Source: Acidobacteriota bacterium (GTDB taxonomy: Bacteria > Acidobacteriota > Terriglobia > Acidiferrales > UBA7541). From it: a DNA stretch of 64,000 nt. The translations under genes and the position numbers were made by a program. How positions within the stretch are numbered: the first letter of the stretch is position 1; every line of letters starts with the position of its first letter. The notes under the pieces were generated by a model. That model was not told the origin of the DNA. It saw only the letters and a list, made by a program, of their open reading frames with translations, and searched no databases. This document shows positions 1-7,588 of the stretch, in pieces. The DNA lies in assembly GCA_003167215.1 (NCBI GenBank), contig PMTV01000055.1:1-64000 (forward strand). Direction: 5' to 3'.

Positions 1-380
1 GCGGCCACCAGGGAGTGGTGCATCCCCCAAGCCGCGTCATATTTCACTTCGAGGTAGAAGATCACGTCATTCTTGCGCGCGAATTCCAGCACCTCGTCTA
101 GCGTGGGGATGCGCTGCCCCATGTACTCGCGGTCGAACCACATCCCCGCGTCCAGCCGCCGGAGTTCGGCGAGCGTGAAATCGCGCACTGTGCCGCGCCC
201 GTTGGTGGTCCGCTCCAGGGTCGCATCATGGATCGCGACGAACTGCGCGTCGCGCGTCAAGTGAAGATCCGTCTCGATGAAACCTGCGCCCAGTTGAACG
301 GCGCGCTCAAATGCCGCGAGCGTATTTTCGGGGGTGTGGCCCGAAGCTCCCCGATGCGCGATGACCCAAGGTTTTCGCAT
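1..380 (-). CDS. Glycerophosphodiester phosphodiesterase, 5' part (runs off window)
   Basis: Hydrolyses glycerophosphodiesters to sn-glycerol 3-phosphate and an alcohol. I translated it from the reverse strand: it opens MRKPWVIAHRGASGHTPENT and stays open to the window edge, about 126 residues. The GDPD-family landmarks are visible: HRG (H9), PENT, the metal-binding pair E36/D38 in ETDLHLTRD, and IHD with the second catalytic His (H51), followed by ERTTNG. No signal peptide is seen, so a cytoplasmic UgpQ-like enzyme is more likely than periplasmic GlpQ. The remainder of the TIM barrel lies outside the window. The ATG at 380 is supported by the family N-terminus; no strong ribosome site precedes it. 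Confidence 0.9.
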   Translation of the reverse strand, partial: MRKPWVIAHRGASGHTPENTLAAFERAVQLGAGFIETDLHLTRDAQFVAIHDATLERTTNGRGTVRDFTLAELRRLDAGMWFDREYMGQRIPTLDEVLEFARKNDVIFYLEVKYDAAWGMHHSLVA

Positions 381-784
381 GGACTCTGGTTATCCTAGCA
401 GATAACTCAAGAACGGCCATTCGCTCCCGCGTGGCGCGTTGTAGAACTTACAACCTAGGCTATCTGGATTTAAACACGAGAAACTCAGTTCAATTCCCGC
501 AATCTAGGTCGACCAGTTCTTAGAGAAACTCTGTCCAGGACTTGCTTCCTCCCATAGATCATATAGATGCAAATCGTTTCCTAAATAGGACAATGTGTTG
601 CTCGGGGTGGAAACTCGATCGATTCAGTCGTGTAAATTTTCGAGTTTTCATCTCCTTCAGCCGCTGCCGAACCGCTAACTTATTTGTCTACAATTAGCTA
701 GGGCGCTTATGCATACAGGGAAGCATCTGACGCTTTGGTCAGCCGATTGCCCGCACAATATCGCCACTCCCAGAGGCATGCGCG
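381..784. other. 404-bp gene-free region between divergent genes
   Basis: The region separates the divergently transcribed phosphodiesterase and malate synthase genes and must hold promoters for both. It is AT-richer than the flanking genes. TACAAT at 689-694 resembles a -10 hexamer for the malate synthase side, but I could not pair it with a convincing -35. I see no ORF, tRNA, riboswitch or terminator that I can support. Confidence 0.5.
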
Positions 785-2377
785 ATGTCCAGTTTGAAAA
801 CGCAAATGGAGCTATTGCCCGCCCCAGTTCAAGCCATGAACTCGGCCCCCGCGGGCTTCTATCCGGCGCGTGACCTTCCCGAGGGCTTTCTCGAATTCCT
901 GCTGCCCCTGCACCGCTCGTTCACGCCTCGCCAGCGCGATCTAATTGAAAAGCGGTCCGCTGCGCTTGCGGCATCTCATGAAGGTCGCCTACCCAATTAC
1001 TTGCCTCCTTCGCCTGCGACGAAGGACGCCTGGCAAATCGAGCTACCCGCCTGGTGCCGCGATCAGCGCAACCAAATGACCGGCCCGGCAGACGACGCGG
1101 AACTCGTGGTGAAAATGCTCAATTCCGGCGCCCCGGGGGTCATGCTCGACTTGGAAGATTCCATGGCCAACGTTTGGCCACAGCTAATGCAGGGTGTAAC
1201 GAATATCCTGGCAGCCTTGCGCGGCGAACTTACCTATTTTGACCGCAAGCGCGATCGGACCGTTGGAATCCAGCCCAGCGACACCGTGATTTCGCTCCGG
1301 CCTCGCGGATTGCATCTTCGCCAGGCCAGGATTCTTGAAGGTGAAAAAGTTTGCGCCTCTCTGTTTGACGTGGCACTGATCGCGTTTCAAGTCGACCCTG
1401 CCAAGCTCAAGCGTGCGCTCACCTTTTACATCCCAAAGTCCGAGTCTGCCGAAGAGGCCATGTGGTGGCGCGCTCTTTTTCAGGCCATAGCGCGCTGGAA
1501 GGGATGGCCGGCGAACTATATCAAGTGCATGGCGCTCGTTGAATCCCACCCTCTTGCTTATCAGATGGAGGAATTCGCCGGGCATTTGCGTGAGCACATC
1601 CTCGCATTAGATCTGGGACGCTGGGATTACATGGCCAGTTTGATCCATTTCAATTTGCACGATCCGAACTGGGTACTTCCCGACCGCAACACCATCCCGC
1701 ACGATGTTGGGTTCTTTCAGAACTTGCGCAATCTCTTGCCCGACACTTGCCACAAGCATGGCCTGTTGGCCATCGGCGGCATGACCGCTTTATTCCCCAG
1801 CCGGGAAGATGCCGAACTCAACGCGCGCGCGCTGGCCGTTCTCGAAAAGGACAAGAAAAACGAAGCCATGTCCCTGATGGACGGCGCATGGACGGGTCAC
1901 CCCGATCAGAACGAAATCGCCGTGAAGCAGTTCCCTGCTCCCAATCAACTGAGCGCGCGGCCGGCCAACCAGGACCCGCATCCGGACCTTCGCCCCGTTC
2001 CAGAGGGTGTCGGCCAGCGGACTCTTGCCGGCACACGCGCCGCGATCCGCACTGTAATTCGCTATCGCAACGGCGTGCTCAATGGCCGCGGTGCCAGCCT
2101 GCTTGACGGCTATATGGAAGATCTCGCCACGGATCGCATTTACCGCCTTATGATCGCGCAGCGCGTGCGCCACCGCGATGTCGTCACCATTTTAGACGAC
2201 AACGGTCACGCCATCGCCCACACTCCGGAGCTCATCACCCGCCTCTTCAATGAGGAACTCAAGCACATCGTTGGCGAGCTGCCAGCCGGCACGCCCGAAG
2301 ACGTGATCGAGCGATACACCCAGGCGCGGATTTTGAGCGAACGGATGATCGTCACGGAGGAGTTCAATCCTCAATGA
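785..2377 (+). CDS. aceB: Malate synthase (type A)
   Basis: Condenses glyoxylate with acetyl-CoA to malate in the glyoxylate shunt; cytoplasmic. At 530 residues it matches the usual length of malate synthase A (about 530) and not the roughly 720-residue G form. Family landmarks in order: LDLEDSMANVW (residues 121-131), the active-site segment SLRPRGLHLR around R172-G175, YIPKSESAEEAMWW, LGRWDYMASLIHF, and DGAWTGHP with D366, in the region of the catalytic acid. ATG 785 is preceded by AGAGG at 772-776. Isocitrate lyase, often adjacent to aceB, is absent from the window, so the gene stands alone. A stem-loop follows at 2480-2506. Confidence 0.93.
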   Translation: MSSLKTQMELLPAPVQAMNSAPAGFYPARDLPEGFLEFLLPLHRSFTPRQRDLIEKRSAALAASHEGRLPNYLPPSPATKDAWQIELPAWCRDQRNQMTGPADDAELVVKMLNSGAPGVMLDLEDSMANVWPQLMQGVTNILAALRGELTYFDRKRDRTVGIQPSDTVISLRPRGLHLRQARILEGEKVCASLFDVALIAFQVDPAKLKRALTFYIPKSESAEEAMWWRALFQAIARWKGWPANYIKCMALVESHPLAYQMEEFAGHLREHILALDLGRWDYMASLIHFNLHDPNWVLPDRNTIPHDVGFFQNLRNLLPDTCHKHGLLAIGGMTALFPSREDAELNARALAVLEKDKKNEAMSLMDGAWTGHPDQNEIAVKQFPAPNQLSARPANQDPHPDLRPVPEGVGQRTLAGTRAAIRTVIRYRNGVLNGRGASLLDGYMEDLATDRIYRLMIAQRVRHRDVVTILDDNGHAIAHTPELITRLFNEELKHIVGELPAGTPEDVIERYTQARILSERMIVTEEFNPQ

Positions 2378-2479
2378 TGTCGTTCGAGAAAGCGCGCAAG
2401 TGTGTTAGCTTGCGAGCGCTCGAAGAAGCAGCAGCGAAGATAGTTTGACGCAAGAGCAACAGGGTCTGTCGAAGCCATT

Positions 2480-2506
2480 AAAGCCGCACGGGGAACGGGC
2501 GGCTTT
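2480..2506 (+). terminator. Putative terminator after malate synthase
   Basis: Inverted repeat AAAGCCGC (2480-2487) / GCGGCTTT (2499-2506) with an 11-nt loop, about 100 bp after the malate synthase stop. The U-tract is only three Ts, so this is a weak intrinsic terminator by shape. Confidence 0.45.
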
Positions 2507-2637
2507 GTACTGAGGAATTCGACGGCAGCGGCCCTCGACCGTTCCGGCAATCTTTGGGACTCTTCGCGCTCGCCCCGCAGGGTGAAGCAGCGCGCCGAGC
2601 TCGACTGCCGAAGCGGTTCGCGCTAGGGAGGGGGAAC

Positions 2638-2997
2638 GTGGCGCTGTTCGTTTTGTTTATCGTAGGCGTTGTGGTTGTGCAAACTTGGGTGGACTGGCGC
2701 GAAGCCCGAAAGGGCTGGGTGCTACCGGAATGGGCGAAAGGCGTGGCTCTAGCAGGTGCCCTCGGTGCTCTTCTAACCGCTGCTATGTCATCGGTTTCGT
2801 TTTTGATGCAGGATCCAGCGGGAGAATGGAGCGGCGGCGGATTGGGTTCCGGCTTATTCTGGCCGGAACTGGGCTTCTTGCTTTGCGGCGTGGCCGTTAT
2901 CGTCTTCGCCGTGAGGAAGAAGCGAATGCGTATGCTGCTGGCCCTGTCCGCGATGCTGATAGCCGCCTTTTGGCTTGGCATGGCACTGTCCTCATAA
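2638..2997 (+). CDS. Small integral membrane protein, unknown function
   Basis: A 119-residue hydrophobic protein that I do not recognise. The frame is open further upstream (from an ATG at 2554), but the GTG at 2638 has a near-perfect ribosome site (GGGAGGGGG) 3-6 nt ahead and begins directly at a membrane segment (VALFVLFIVGVVVVQ), so I place the start there. Four membrane spans can be read: residues 1-19, a span beginning GVALAGALGALL, one around ELGFLLCGVAVIVF, and a C-terminal one around LLALSAMLIAAFWL. A basic RKKR patch precedes the last span. It lies on the same strand just upstream of the LiaF/LytS/LytTR group, but a repeat region and its own possible promoter come between. A 247-residue antisense frame over this region lacks any feature of a real protein. 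Confidence 0.6.
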   Translation: MALFVLFIVGVVVVQTWVDWREARKGWVLPEWAKGVALAGALGALLTAAMSSVSFLMQDPAGEWSGGGLGSGLFWPELGFLLCGVAVIVFAVRKKRMRMLLALSAMLIAAFWLGMALSS

Positions 2998-3067
2998 TCG
3001 CATCCCTTGGGCTCGTTAGTGCCACGGCCTCTTACCGCGGCGTCCGTCCCGCACTTCTCCGCCACTT

Positions 3068-3102
3068 GCCGCCATTCGCCGGTAATTAGCCGCCATTCGC
3101 CG
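3068..3102. repeat. Tandem 14-bp direct repeat upstream of the LytS/LytTR operon
   Basis: GCCGCCATTCGCCG occurs at 3068-3081 and again at 3089-3102, a centre-to-centre distance of 21 bp (two helical turns). A degenerate partial copy (CCGCCACTTGCCG) precedes the first. The pair ends about 30 bp before a -10-like TCTAAT (3132-3137) and 80 bp before the first gene of the operon. The position and helical phasing suggest a regulator binding site; that is inference. Confidence 0.5.
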
Positions 3103-3181
3103 AAAAAGTAGAGACCCGCTTCCGGTTTGCCTCTAATCTCGCCGTATGGACGGCAACAAAGTTCAGGCGGGAGACGAGACC

Positions 3182-3523
3182 ATGACAAACGCGAATCGGC
3201 AGGCGCAATCGGTAGCTTCAACTTCCGGGTCAGCAGCCATATCGGCGGCGGCCTCTGCGTTGGTCCTGGTAGGCATCGTGTTTCAAGGCGCCGAACTTGG
3301 CTACGGCCACATCGCCCCGGGGAATTTTTGGCAATTTTCCGTACTCGCGACGAACATTTGGAATATCTTCTCGCTGCACATGAATGTCTCCACCCTGCAG
3401 GAATTTTGCCGATTCTGGCCGCTGCTCCTCGTGGGCTTCGGCTTTGCCATCATGCTGGCCACTCGGGAAAACCGTTCTCGCAGTCTTTCAGGCAGCGGCA
3501 AAGAAGGAAACCATGGGGTGTAA
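3182..3523 (+). CDS. Small membrane protein, first gene of the LiaF-like/LytS/LytTR operon
   Basis: 113 residues from ATG 3182, chosen because GGGAG at 3169-3173 sits 8 nt ahead; an in-frame ATG at 3146 would add 12 residues and would fit a leaderless start after TCTAAT (3132-3137). The N-terminus is polar (MTNANRQAQSVASTSG). Two membrane spans follow: one starting AAISAAASALVLVGIVF, and one ending FWPLLLVGFGFAIMLA. The tail is basic and Ser/Gly-rich. Its 3' end overlaps the LiaF-like gene by 11 nt, which implies translational coupling. I do not recognise a named family. The second span resembles the short FWP-containing spans of the LiaI/LiaF membrane domain encoded next door, so it may be a partner membrane subunit. 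Confidence 0.65.
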   Translation: MTNANRQAQSVASTSGSAAISAAASALVLVGIVFQGAELGYGHIAPGNFWQFSVLATNIWNIFSLHMNVSTLQEFCRFWPLLLVGFGFAIMLATRENRSRSLSGSGKEGNHGV

Positions 3524-4256
3524 CTCTAGGCGCTTTAGCTGGAGCCTTACCTTCGGCTTACTTATCGCTGCCGCCGGCGTGATCCTTCTGCTCGACCAGC
3601 AGGGCATTATTGACGCCAACAGAGTCTTTCAATATTTCTGGCCCATACTCTGCATTTCGTTCGGATTGGTAAACCTGTTTCAAACTGGCGGCCGGCGTAT
3701 TTGGGGCATCATTCTCCTGGTAATCGGCGTCCTTCTTGTATTCGATAATTTGGGCTTTGCGCGTATCGGCTTCAATACCATCTGGCCCGTAATCATTATC
3801 GGCATCGGCGGCTTGATGGTCTGGCAAGCGATCGCTCCTCACTCCAACCCGCTCAGCGGGCAAGCGGAAACTTTGCGCGAGCGGCTAAACCAGTGGCGCC
3901 GGGGCGATTCTTCGGACGGCGACTTCAATCACATTGCAATCTTTGGCGGATTCAAGCGCCGCGTCACCGTTAAGAATTTCCGCGGCGGCAGTGTCATGGC
4001 CGTCATGGGCGGCTATGAAATTGATTTACGGCAAGCCGGTATTGAAGGTGACTCCGCCACAATCGACGCTACCTCCATTATGGGCGGCGGCGAAATTAAG
4101 GTTCCGGATAACTGGCGCATTTCGATGGATGGCATCGGACTTTTCGGCGCATACGTCGATGAGACGCATCAGCTTCCAGCGACCGACGCGACACCACAAA
4201 AGCATTTAATTGTGAAAGGAATCGCATTCATGGGTGGCGTGGTGGTCAAGAACTAA
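3513..4256 (+). CDS. LiaF-like / DUF5668-type membrane protein
   Basis: 247 residues from ATG 3513, preceded by GAAGGAAA; the frame is open further upstream but only over the preceding gene. The N-terminal third has about four membrane spans with the repeated phrases FWPILCISFG and IWPVIIIGIGG, typical of the LiaI/LiaF-like (DUF5668) membrane domain. The C-terminal 110 residues form the glycine-rich beta-repeat domain of LiaF and 'cell wall-active antibiotics response' proteins: IAIFGGFKRRV, SVMAVMGGYEIDLR, TSIMGGGEIKVPDNW, IAFMGGVVVKN. In Firmicutes LiaF restrains an envelope-stress two-component system. Here it directly precedes a LytS-type kinase and LytTR regulator, so a similar role as signal input or inhibitor is inferred. 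Confidence 0.8.
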   Translation: MGCNSRRFSWSLTFGLLIAAAGVILLLDQQGIIDANRVFQYFWPILCISFGLVNLFQTGGRRIWGIILLVIGVLLVFDNLGFARIGFNTIWPVIIIGIGGLMVWQAIAPHSNPLSGQAETLRERLNQWRRGDSSDGDFNHIAIFGGFKRRVTVKNFRGGSVMAVMGGYEIDLRQAGIEGDSATIDATSIMGGGEIKVPDNWRISMDGIGLFGAYVDETHQLPATDATPQKHLIVKGIAFMGGVVVKN

Positions 4257-4265
4257 ACCAATCGC

Positions 4266-5342
4266 ATGCACCCGATATTCTCCCATCTCCGCCGCCTTGG
4301 CCTTTACCTTCTCGCCTGGATTCCGATCGCGGGGATGCTGGCTTACCTGCTTACCATCCCCGGCCAGATCACCATGCGCGAGGCGGTGACCCTTTCCATT
4401 CCACTGTCGCTGATATACGCATTCGTCTGCCTTTCTTCGTGGTACTCGTGCCGCGGAAACTCACTCGAAAAATACGGATTAGGACGTCTGGTAACTACTC
4501 ATGTCACCGCCGCACTGATCGCCAGCATAGTGTGGGCGTTCGTCGCTGTAGGAATGGCTAGCAGCCTTTCGAAAATGCCGGCATTTACAGGACTCAGCGC
4601 CCGCTTTCGGCCGGAAATTCCCGTGATTGTAGGCTCCGGCCTGTTGCTTTACCTGCTTTCCGTCACGTTTTTCTACATCATTATCGCCGTAGATCTTTCG
4701 CGCGACGCGGAAGCCCGCGTGATGCGAGCCAGCGTTCTCGCGCGCGACGCGGAACTAAGAGCCCTCAAAGCGCAGGTGAATCCACATTTTCTTTTCAACA
4801 GCCTGAACTCCATCAGCGCACTAACTACTTCGGACTCCGCCAAAGCTCGCGAGATGTGCATTCTCCTGGGCGATTTTCTTCGCCGCACGCTCGGCCTCGG
4901 AGAAAAAACGGCAATACCTCTCGAGGAAGAACTTTCGCTGATCCATGCATTCCTGGCCGTGGAAAAAGTCCGCTTCGGCGCCCGCATCCAGATGGAAGAA
5001 AATATAGACCAGCGCGCGCTGGACGTTCCGGTGCCGCCGCTCCTTCTCCAGCCCCTGGTGGAAAACGCCGTGGTGCACGGAATCGCGAATCTTGTCGAAG
5101 GCGGCTGGATCCGCCTGAGCGTTCAGTGCGACAACGGCGGCGGCGACGTATCCATCATTGTCGAAAACCGCTTCGATCCCGAAGCACCAGCTCGCCGCAG
5201 AAACGGCGTGGGACTGGCCAACGTTCGCCAGCGCCTGCAAGCGCGGTACGGGAATCGCGCCAGCTTTGCGGTGAAAGCCGAGGCGGACTCCTACCGCGTG
5301 GCGCTGACCTTCCCGGCAGAAAGGGGTTTACAAACCACATGA
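4266..5342 (+). CDS. LytS-type sensor histidine kinase
   Basis: 358-residue sensor kinase of the LytS/YehU (His_kinase, PF06580-like) class. The first 150 residues hold about four membrane spans with short loops and no recognisable ligand domain. A linker (DAELRALKAQ) leads to the phosphoacceptor box NPHFLFNSLNS with H174. The ATP-binding domain carries the N-box LLQPLVENAVVHG (N267) and a G-box NGVGLANVRQRL. It starts 9 nt after the LiaF-like gene, without an obvious ribosome site, and its stop overlaps the regulator's start (ATGA). It presumably phosphorylates the adjacent LytTR protein, with the two upstream membrane proteins as input. Signal unknown. Confidence 0.9.
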   Translation: MHPIFSHLRRLGLYLLAWIPIAGMLAYLLTIPGQITMREAVTLSIPLSLIYAFVCLSSWYSCRGNSLEKYGLGRLVTTHVTAALIASIVWAFVAVGMASSLSKMPAFTGLSARFRPEIPVIVGSGLLLYLLSVTFFYIIIAVDLSRDAEARVMRASVLARDAELRALKAQVNPHFLFNSLNSISALTTSDSAKAREMCILLGDFLRRTLGLGEKTAIPLEEELSLIHAFLAVEKVRFGARIQMEENIDQRALDVPVPPLLLQPLVENAVVHGIANLVEGGWIRLSVQCDNGGGDVSIIVENRFDPEAPARRRNGVGLANVRQRLQARYGNRASFAVKAEADSYRVALTFPAERGLQTT

Positions 5343-6109
5343 ACCGCGAAGCCGGAAAGAAAATCCGCGCCGTTATTGTTGACGACGAAGAGCTCGCCCG
5401 CCAGGTTCTTCGCGAATTCCTTGGCGCGCATCCCGAAATCGAGCTCGTCGCCGAGTGCGCCAACGGCTTCGAAGCAGTCAAGTCCGTCACCGAACTAAAG
5501 CCCGATCTGCTCTTTCTCGACATCCAGATGCCCAAGCTCGATGGCTTCGAAGTCCTCGAATTGATCGGCAACGATCTGCGCGTAATCTTCGTCACCGCCT
5601 TCGACAGCTACGCCATCAAAGCCTTCGAAGTCCATGCCGTGGATTATCTTTTGAAGCCATTCGGAGCCGACCGCTTCGAAGCCGCGCTCAATCGCGCCAA
5701 GGAACGCCTCTCTGGCAAATCGCCCCACACCGAGATGCCTCCCGCGGATCTGGCTGCGGCAGCGCGCCCGCCTTCGCAATATCTCGACCGCATCGCGGTT
5801 CGCGATGGCACGCGCGTCTTCATCATTCCAGTCGCAAAGCTCGACTACGTGGAAGCGCAGGACGATTACGTCGCGCTCGCCACCGAAGGCAAAAAGCACC
5901 TGAAGCAGCAGACCATCTCCAGCCTTGAATCCGCGCTCGACCCTTCGCGTTTTCTCCGCATCCACCGCTCCTACATCGTCAACCTGGAGCGCGTCGTCAA
6001 AGTCGAGCCCTACGCAAAGGACACTCACGTCGCTGTCCTCACCAACGGCACACAGCTCCCCGTCAGCCGCTCCGGCTACGCCCGCCTCCGCGCTTTCCTC
6101 GACCGCTAA
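5339..6109 (+). CDS. LytTR-family response regulator
   Basis: 256 residues. The correct start is ATG 5339, overlapping the kinase stop in ATGA; the same frame runs further upstream only as antisense-quality sequence inside the kinase gene. Receiver domain at residues 9-125: acidic pocket D15/D16, phosphoacceptor D61 in LLFLDIQMP, switch Thr in VTAFD, and conserved Lys in YLLKPF. A roughly 30-residue linker leads to a LytTR DNA-binding domain (about 150-256): RIAVRDGTRVFII, VEAQDDYVAL, FLRIHRSYIVNL, and the C-terminal VSRSGYARLRAFL. LytTR proteins bind pairs of direct repeats, which makes the repeat at 3068-3102 a candidate target for autoregulation. The final 52 bp of this gene recur at 6917-6968. 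Confidence 0.93.
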   Translation: MNREAGKKIRAVIVDDEELARQVLREFLGAHPEIELVAECANGFEAVKSVTELKPDLLFLDIQMPKLDGFEVLELIGNDLRVIFVTAFDSYAIKAFEVHAVDYLLKPFGADRFEAALNRAKERLSGKSPHTEMPPADLAAAARPPSQYLDRIAVRDGTRVFIIPVAKLDYVEAQDDYVALATEGKKHLKQQTISSLESALDPSRFLRIHRSYIVNLERVVKVEPYAKDTHVAVLTNGTQLPVSRSGYARLRAFLDR

Positions 6110-6170
6110 AAACCAGGCGCTCGGATCTAGCAAACTTAGGAGTGAACTATCGCCGTGGTACTATCCGCCG
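6059..6170. repeat. Duplicated block, copy 1 (LytTR 3' end plus promoter-like segment)
   Basis: Two sub-blocks recur downstream. 6059-6110, the last codons and stop of the LytTR gene, is identical over 52 bp to 6917-6968. 6133-6170 matches 6997-7034 with 3 mismatches in 38. The spacer between sub-blocks is 22 nt here and 28 nt in the second copy. This copy is the ancestral location, since it contains the functional gene end. Confidence 0.9.
6136..6164 (+). promoter_or_regulatory. Promoter-like element ahead of the 6175 gene
   Basis: TTAGGA (6136-6141), 17-nt spacer, TACTAT (6159-6164). The same arrangement with identical spacing recurs in the second repeat copy. The -10 hexamer ends 10 nt before the GTG at 6175. 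Confidence 0.4.
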
Positions 6171-6174
6171 TATC

Positions 6175-6897
6175 GTGGTGCCGTCAGCCGCAACCATCGG
6201 GGTGGAAGGCTCAACTACCCGCCGGACGGGAAGAAGCGTGATCGGAATAGTTTTTGCTCTGCTTGTCTCCTGCTTAATCACGATTGCCATTCTGCATGCC
6301 CTAGCGCTCCGCCAGCGAGAACAGGCGCGAGCATTCTTGCCGCAATTCGCGGCGCTGAAACTCGGTGAATCCACCTTCGGAGACGCCCAGCAACTTGCTC
6401 GTCAGTTCGGCGGAATACCTTGGTACGTGGCCGAAGCGGATATGCGCTGCAGATTTCAGAAGTGCTCACTAGTATTCAAGTTCGAGAACATGCCGCTCAG
6501 TTATGTCCCGTTCATTCACCACACCGAGCTATTTGGGGAAATTTTAGTGGAGGACGGGATTGTTGTTTCACGCCAGCTAGAATATGAGCGCAATACTCGG
6601 TCGGACTACTATTTTAGATACTTGGTATTCGACAGTGCGGCTCTCCCGGAGAATGAGCACGGATATGGCAAGGGGTACGGCACTTGGAGGCTCAAAGTAG
6701 ACTCACAGGGCACTCCGCATGCGCTTCTAGTGCGGCTAGGACCACAGTCCAGCGTGGCAGACAGGACAAAAGCATATTCGCTCGATCTCTCGTGTCTCGC
6801 ACGGCTATTCGGTTGCGGCGTTCCGTCGGCCTATTATCCACGAGGTATTCCGTATAGCGGATCATCCGCTGGCGGACGGATACCCGATGAGCGGTAA
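6175..6897 (+). CDS. Single-span membrane protein, unknown function
   Basis: About 240 residues; I do not recognise the family. The frame is open from a GTG at 6142, but that codon lies inside the promoter-like repeat, so I place the start at GTG 6175 (GTG 6178 is equally possible). One N-terminal membrane span follows a basic stretch (TTRRTGRSVIGIVFALLVSC), giving an N-in anchor with the rest presumably outside the cytoplasm. The body has several Cys (MRCRFQKCSLVFKF; LSCLARLFGCG) that could form disulfides. The C-terminal tail is Gly/Ser-rich. There is no operon partner in frame; the next gene sits behind a second copy of the same promoter repeat. Confidence 0.55.
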   Translation: MVPSAATIGVEGSTTRRTGRSVIGIVFALLVSCLITIAILHALALRQREQARAFLPQFAALKLGESTFGDAQQLARQFGGIPWYVAEADMRCRFQKCSLVFKFENMPLSYVPFIHHTELFGEILVEDGIVVSRQLEYERNTRSDYYFRYLVFDSAALPENEHGYGKGYGTWRLKVDSQGTPHALLVRLGPQSSVADRTKAYSLDLSCLARLFGCGVPSAYYPRGIPYSGSSAGGRIPDER

Positions 6898-6916
6898 GTC
6901 ATCCGGCTCTGCAACA

Positions 6917-7034
6917 CCCGTCAGCCGCTCCGGCTACGCCCGCCTCCGCGCTTTCCTCGACCGCTAAACCGCGCCCGAGCCTGCACGGGGCTGGGGAACT
7001 TAGTAGTGAACTATCGGTGTGGTACTATCCGCCG
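6917..7034. repeat. Duplicated block, copy 2
   Basis: 6917-6968 is a perfect 52-bp copy of the LytTR gene's 3' end, including the stop codon, stranded between two unrelated small genes. 6997-7034 is a 35/38 match to the promoter-like block 6133-6170. No transposase or terminal inverted repeat is nearby, so a local segmental duplication is the simplest reading. Confidence 0.9.
7000..7028 (+). promoter_or_regulatory. Promoter-like element ahead of the 7036 gene
   Basis: TTAGTA (7000-7005), 17-nt spacer, TACTAT (7023-7028), ending 7 nt before ATG 7036. This places the predicted transcription start at or next to the start codon. Conserved with 6136-6164. Confidence 0.4.
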
Positions 7035-7035
7035 C

Positions 7036-7347
7036 ATGTTGGCGCCGCCTGTCAATATGAAGACATTAAAACCGGGCTCTCTCTTGGTCTACCTGCTGCC
7101 ATTTCTGCATCTATGCGCCTGTCTGATTATCGCGTTCGCACGTCTGGAATCGGGCTGGGGGTATATGGTCCTGGTTGATATCCCGATGTCGGTCATCATA
7201 CTTGCTATCAGCTATAGCTTTGATCACCCACTGCTCCTTTTTGGAACTCTGGGGACTCTCTGGTGGTATTTGCTGAGTCGTGCAGCCCAGATGATCGGCA
7301 CGAGGGTATTTGCAGCCATACGGAATAGCCGTTTCGCACAGAAGTAG
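7036..7347 (+). CDS. Small multi-span membrane protein, unknown function
   Basis: 103 residues from ATG 7036; ATG 7057 (MKTLKPG) is an alternative. The frame stays open back to 7006, but only through the promoter repeat. Three hydrophobic spans can be read: LLVYLLPFLHLCACLIIAF, VLVDIPMSVIILAISY, and LLFGTLGTLWWYLL, followed by a basic tail (RVFAAIRNSRFAQK). No family recognised. Apart from the first residues encoded by the repeat, it shows no similarity to the preceding gene product. Likely an inner-membrane protein; expression could be leaderless. Confidence 0.5.
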   Translation: MLAPPVNMKTLKPGSLLVYLLPFLHLCACLIIAFARLESGWGYMVLVDIPMSVIILAISYSFDHPLLLFGTLGTLWWYLLSRAAQMIGTRVFAAIRNSRFAQK

Positions 7348-7588
7348 AAAGGTTCCATTGATGGAAGCAGAAACGACGCGTTAGTCCTTCCAAAAAATGG
7401 CCGATCCCGGAGGCCCTTGACTCCGCTGTGGCTCTTCCCAGCCGTCCTAGCCCATTCGTACCCTAGTCCTAGTCCTCGTCTTTCTTGCGGCAGGCAGCCT
7501 TTCGTAGTAGCCTGCGCGGATGCCCCCGAAGGCCAGACGAGGCTCCCCCCGGCAGGGCATCAAGGGTCCTAAAAGGAGAGGCAGGAAA

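Noticed and set aside
2478-3221. 247-residue minus-strand frame over the 2638 gene and its flanks
   Set aside because: Arg/Pro/Ser-rich composition without domain, signal or membrane features; the opposite strand has a clear ribosome site and hydrophobic protein.
4856-5338. 161-residue N-terminal extension of the LytTR regulator
   Set aside because: Lies entirely within the kinase gene in another frame and has Arg/Pro-rich shadow composition; the ATGA overlap gives the real start.
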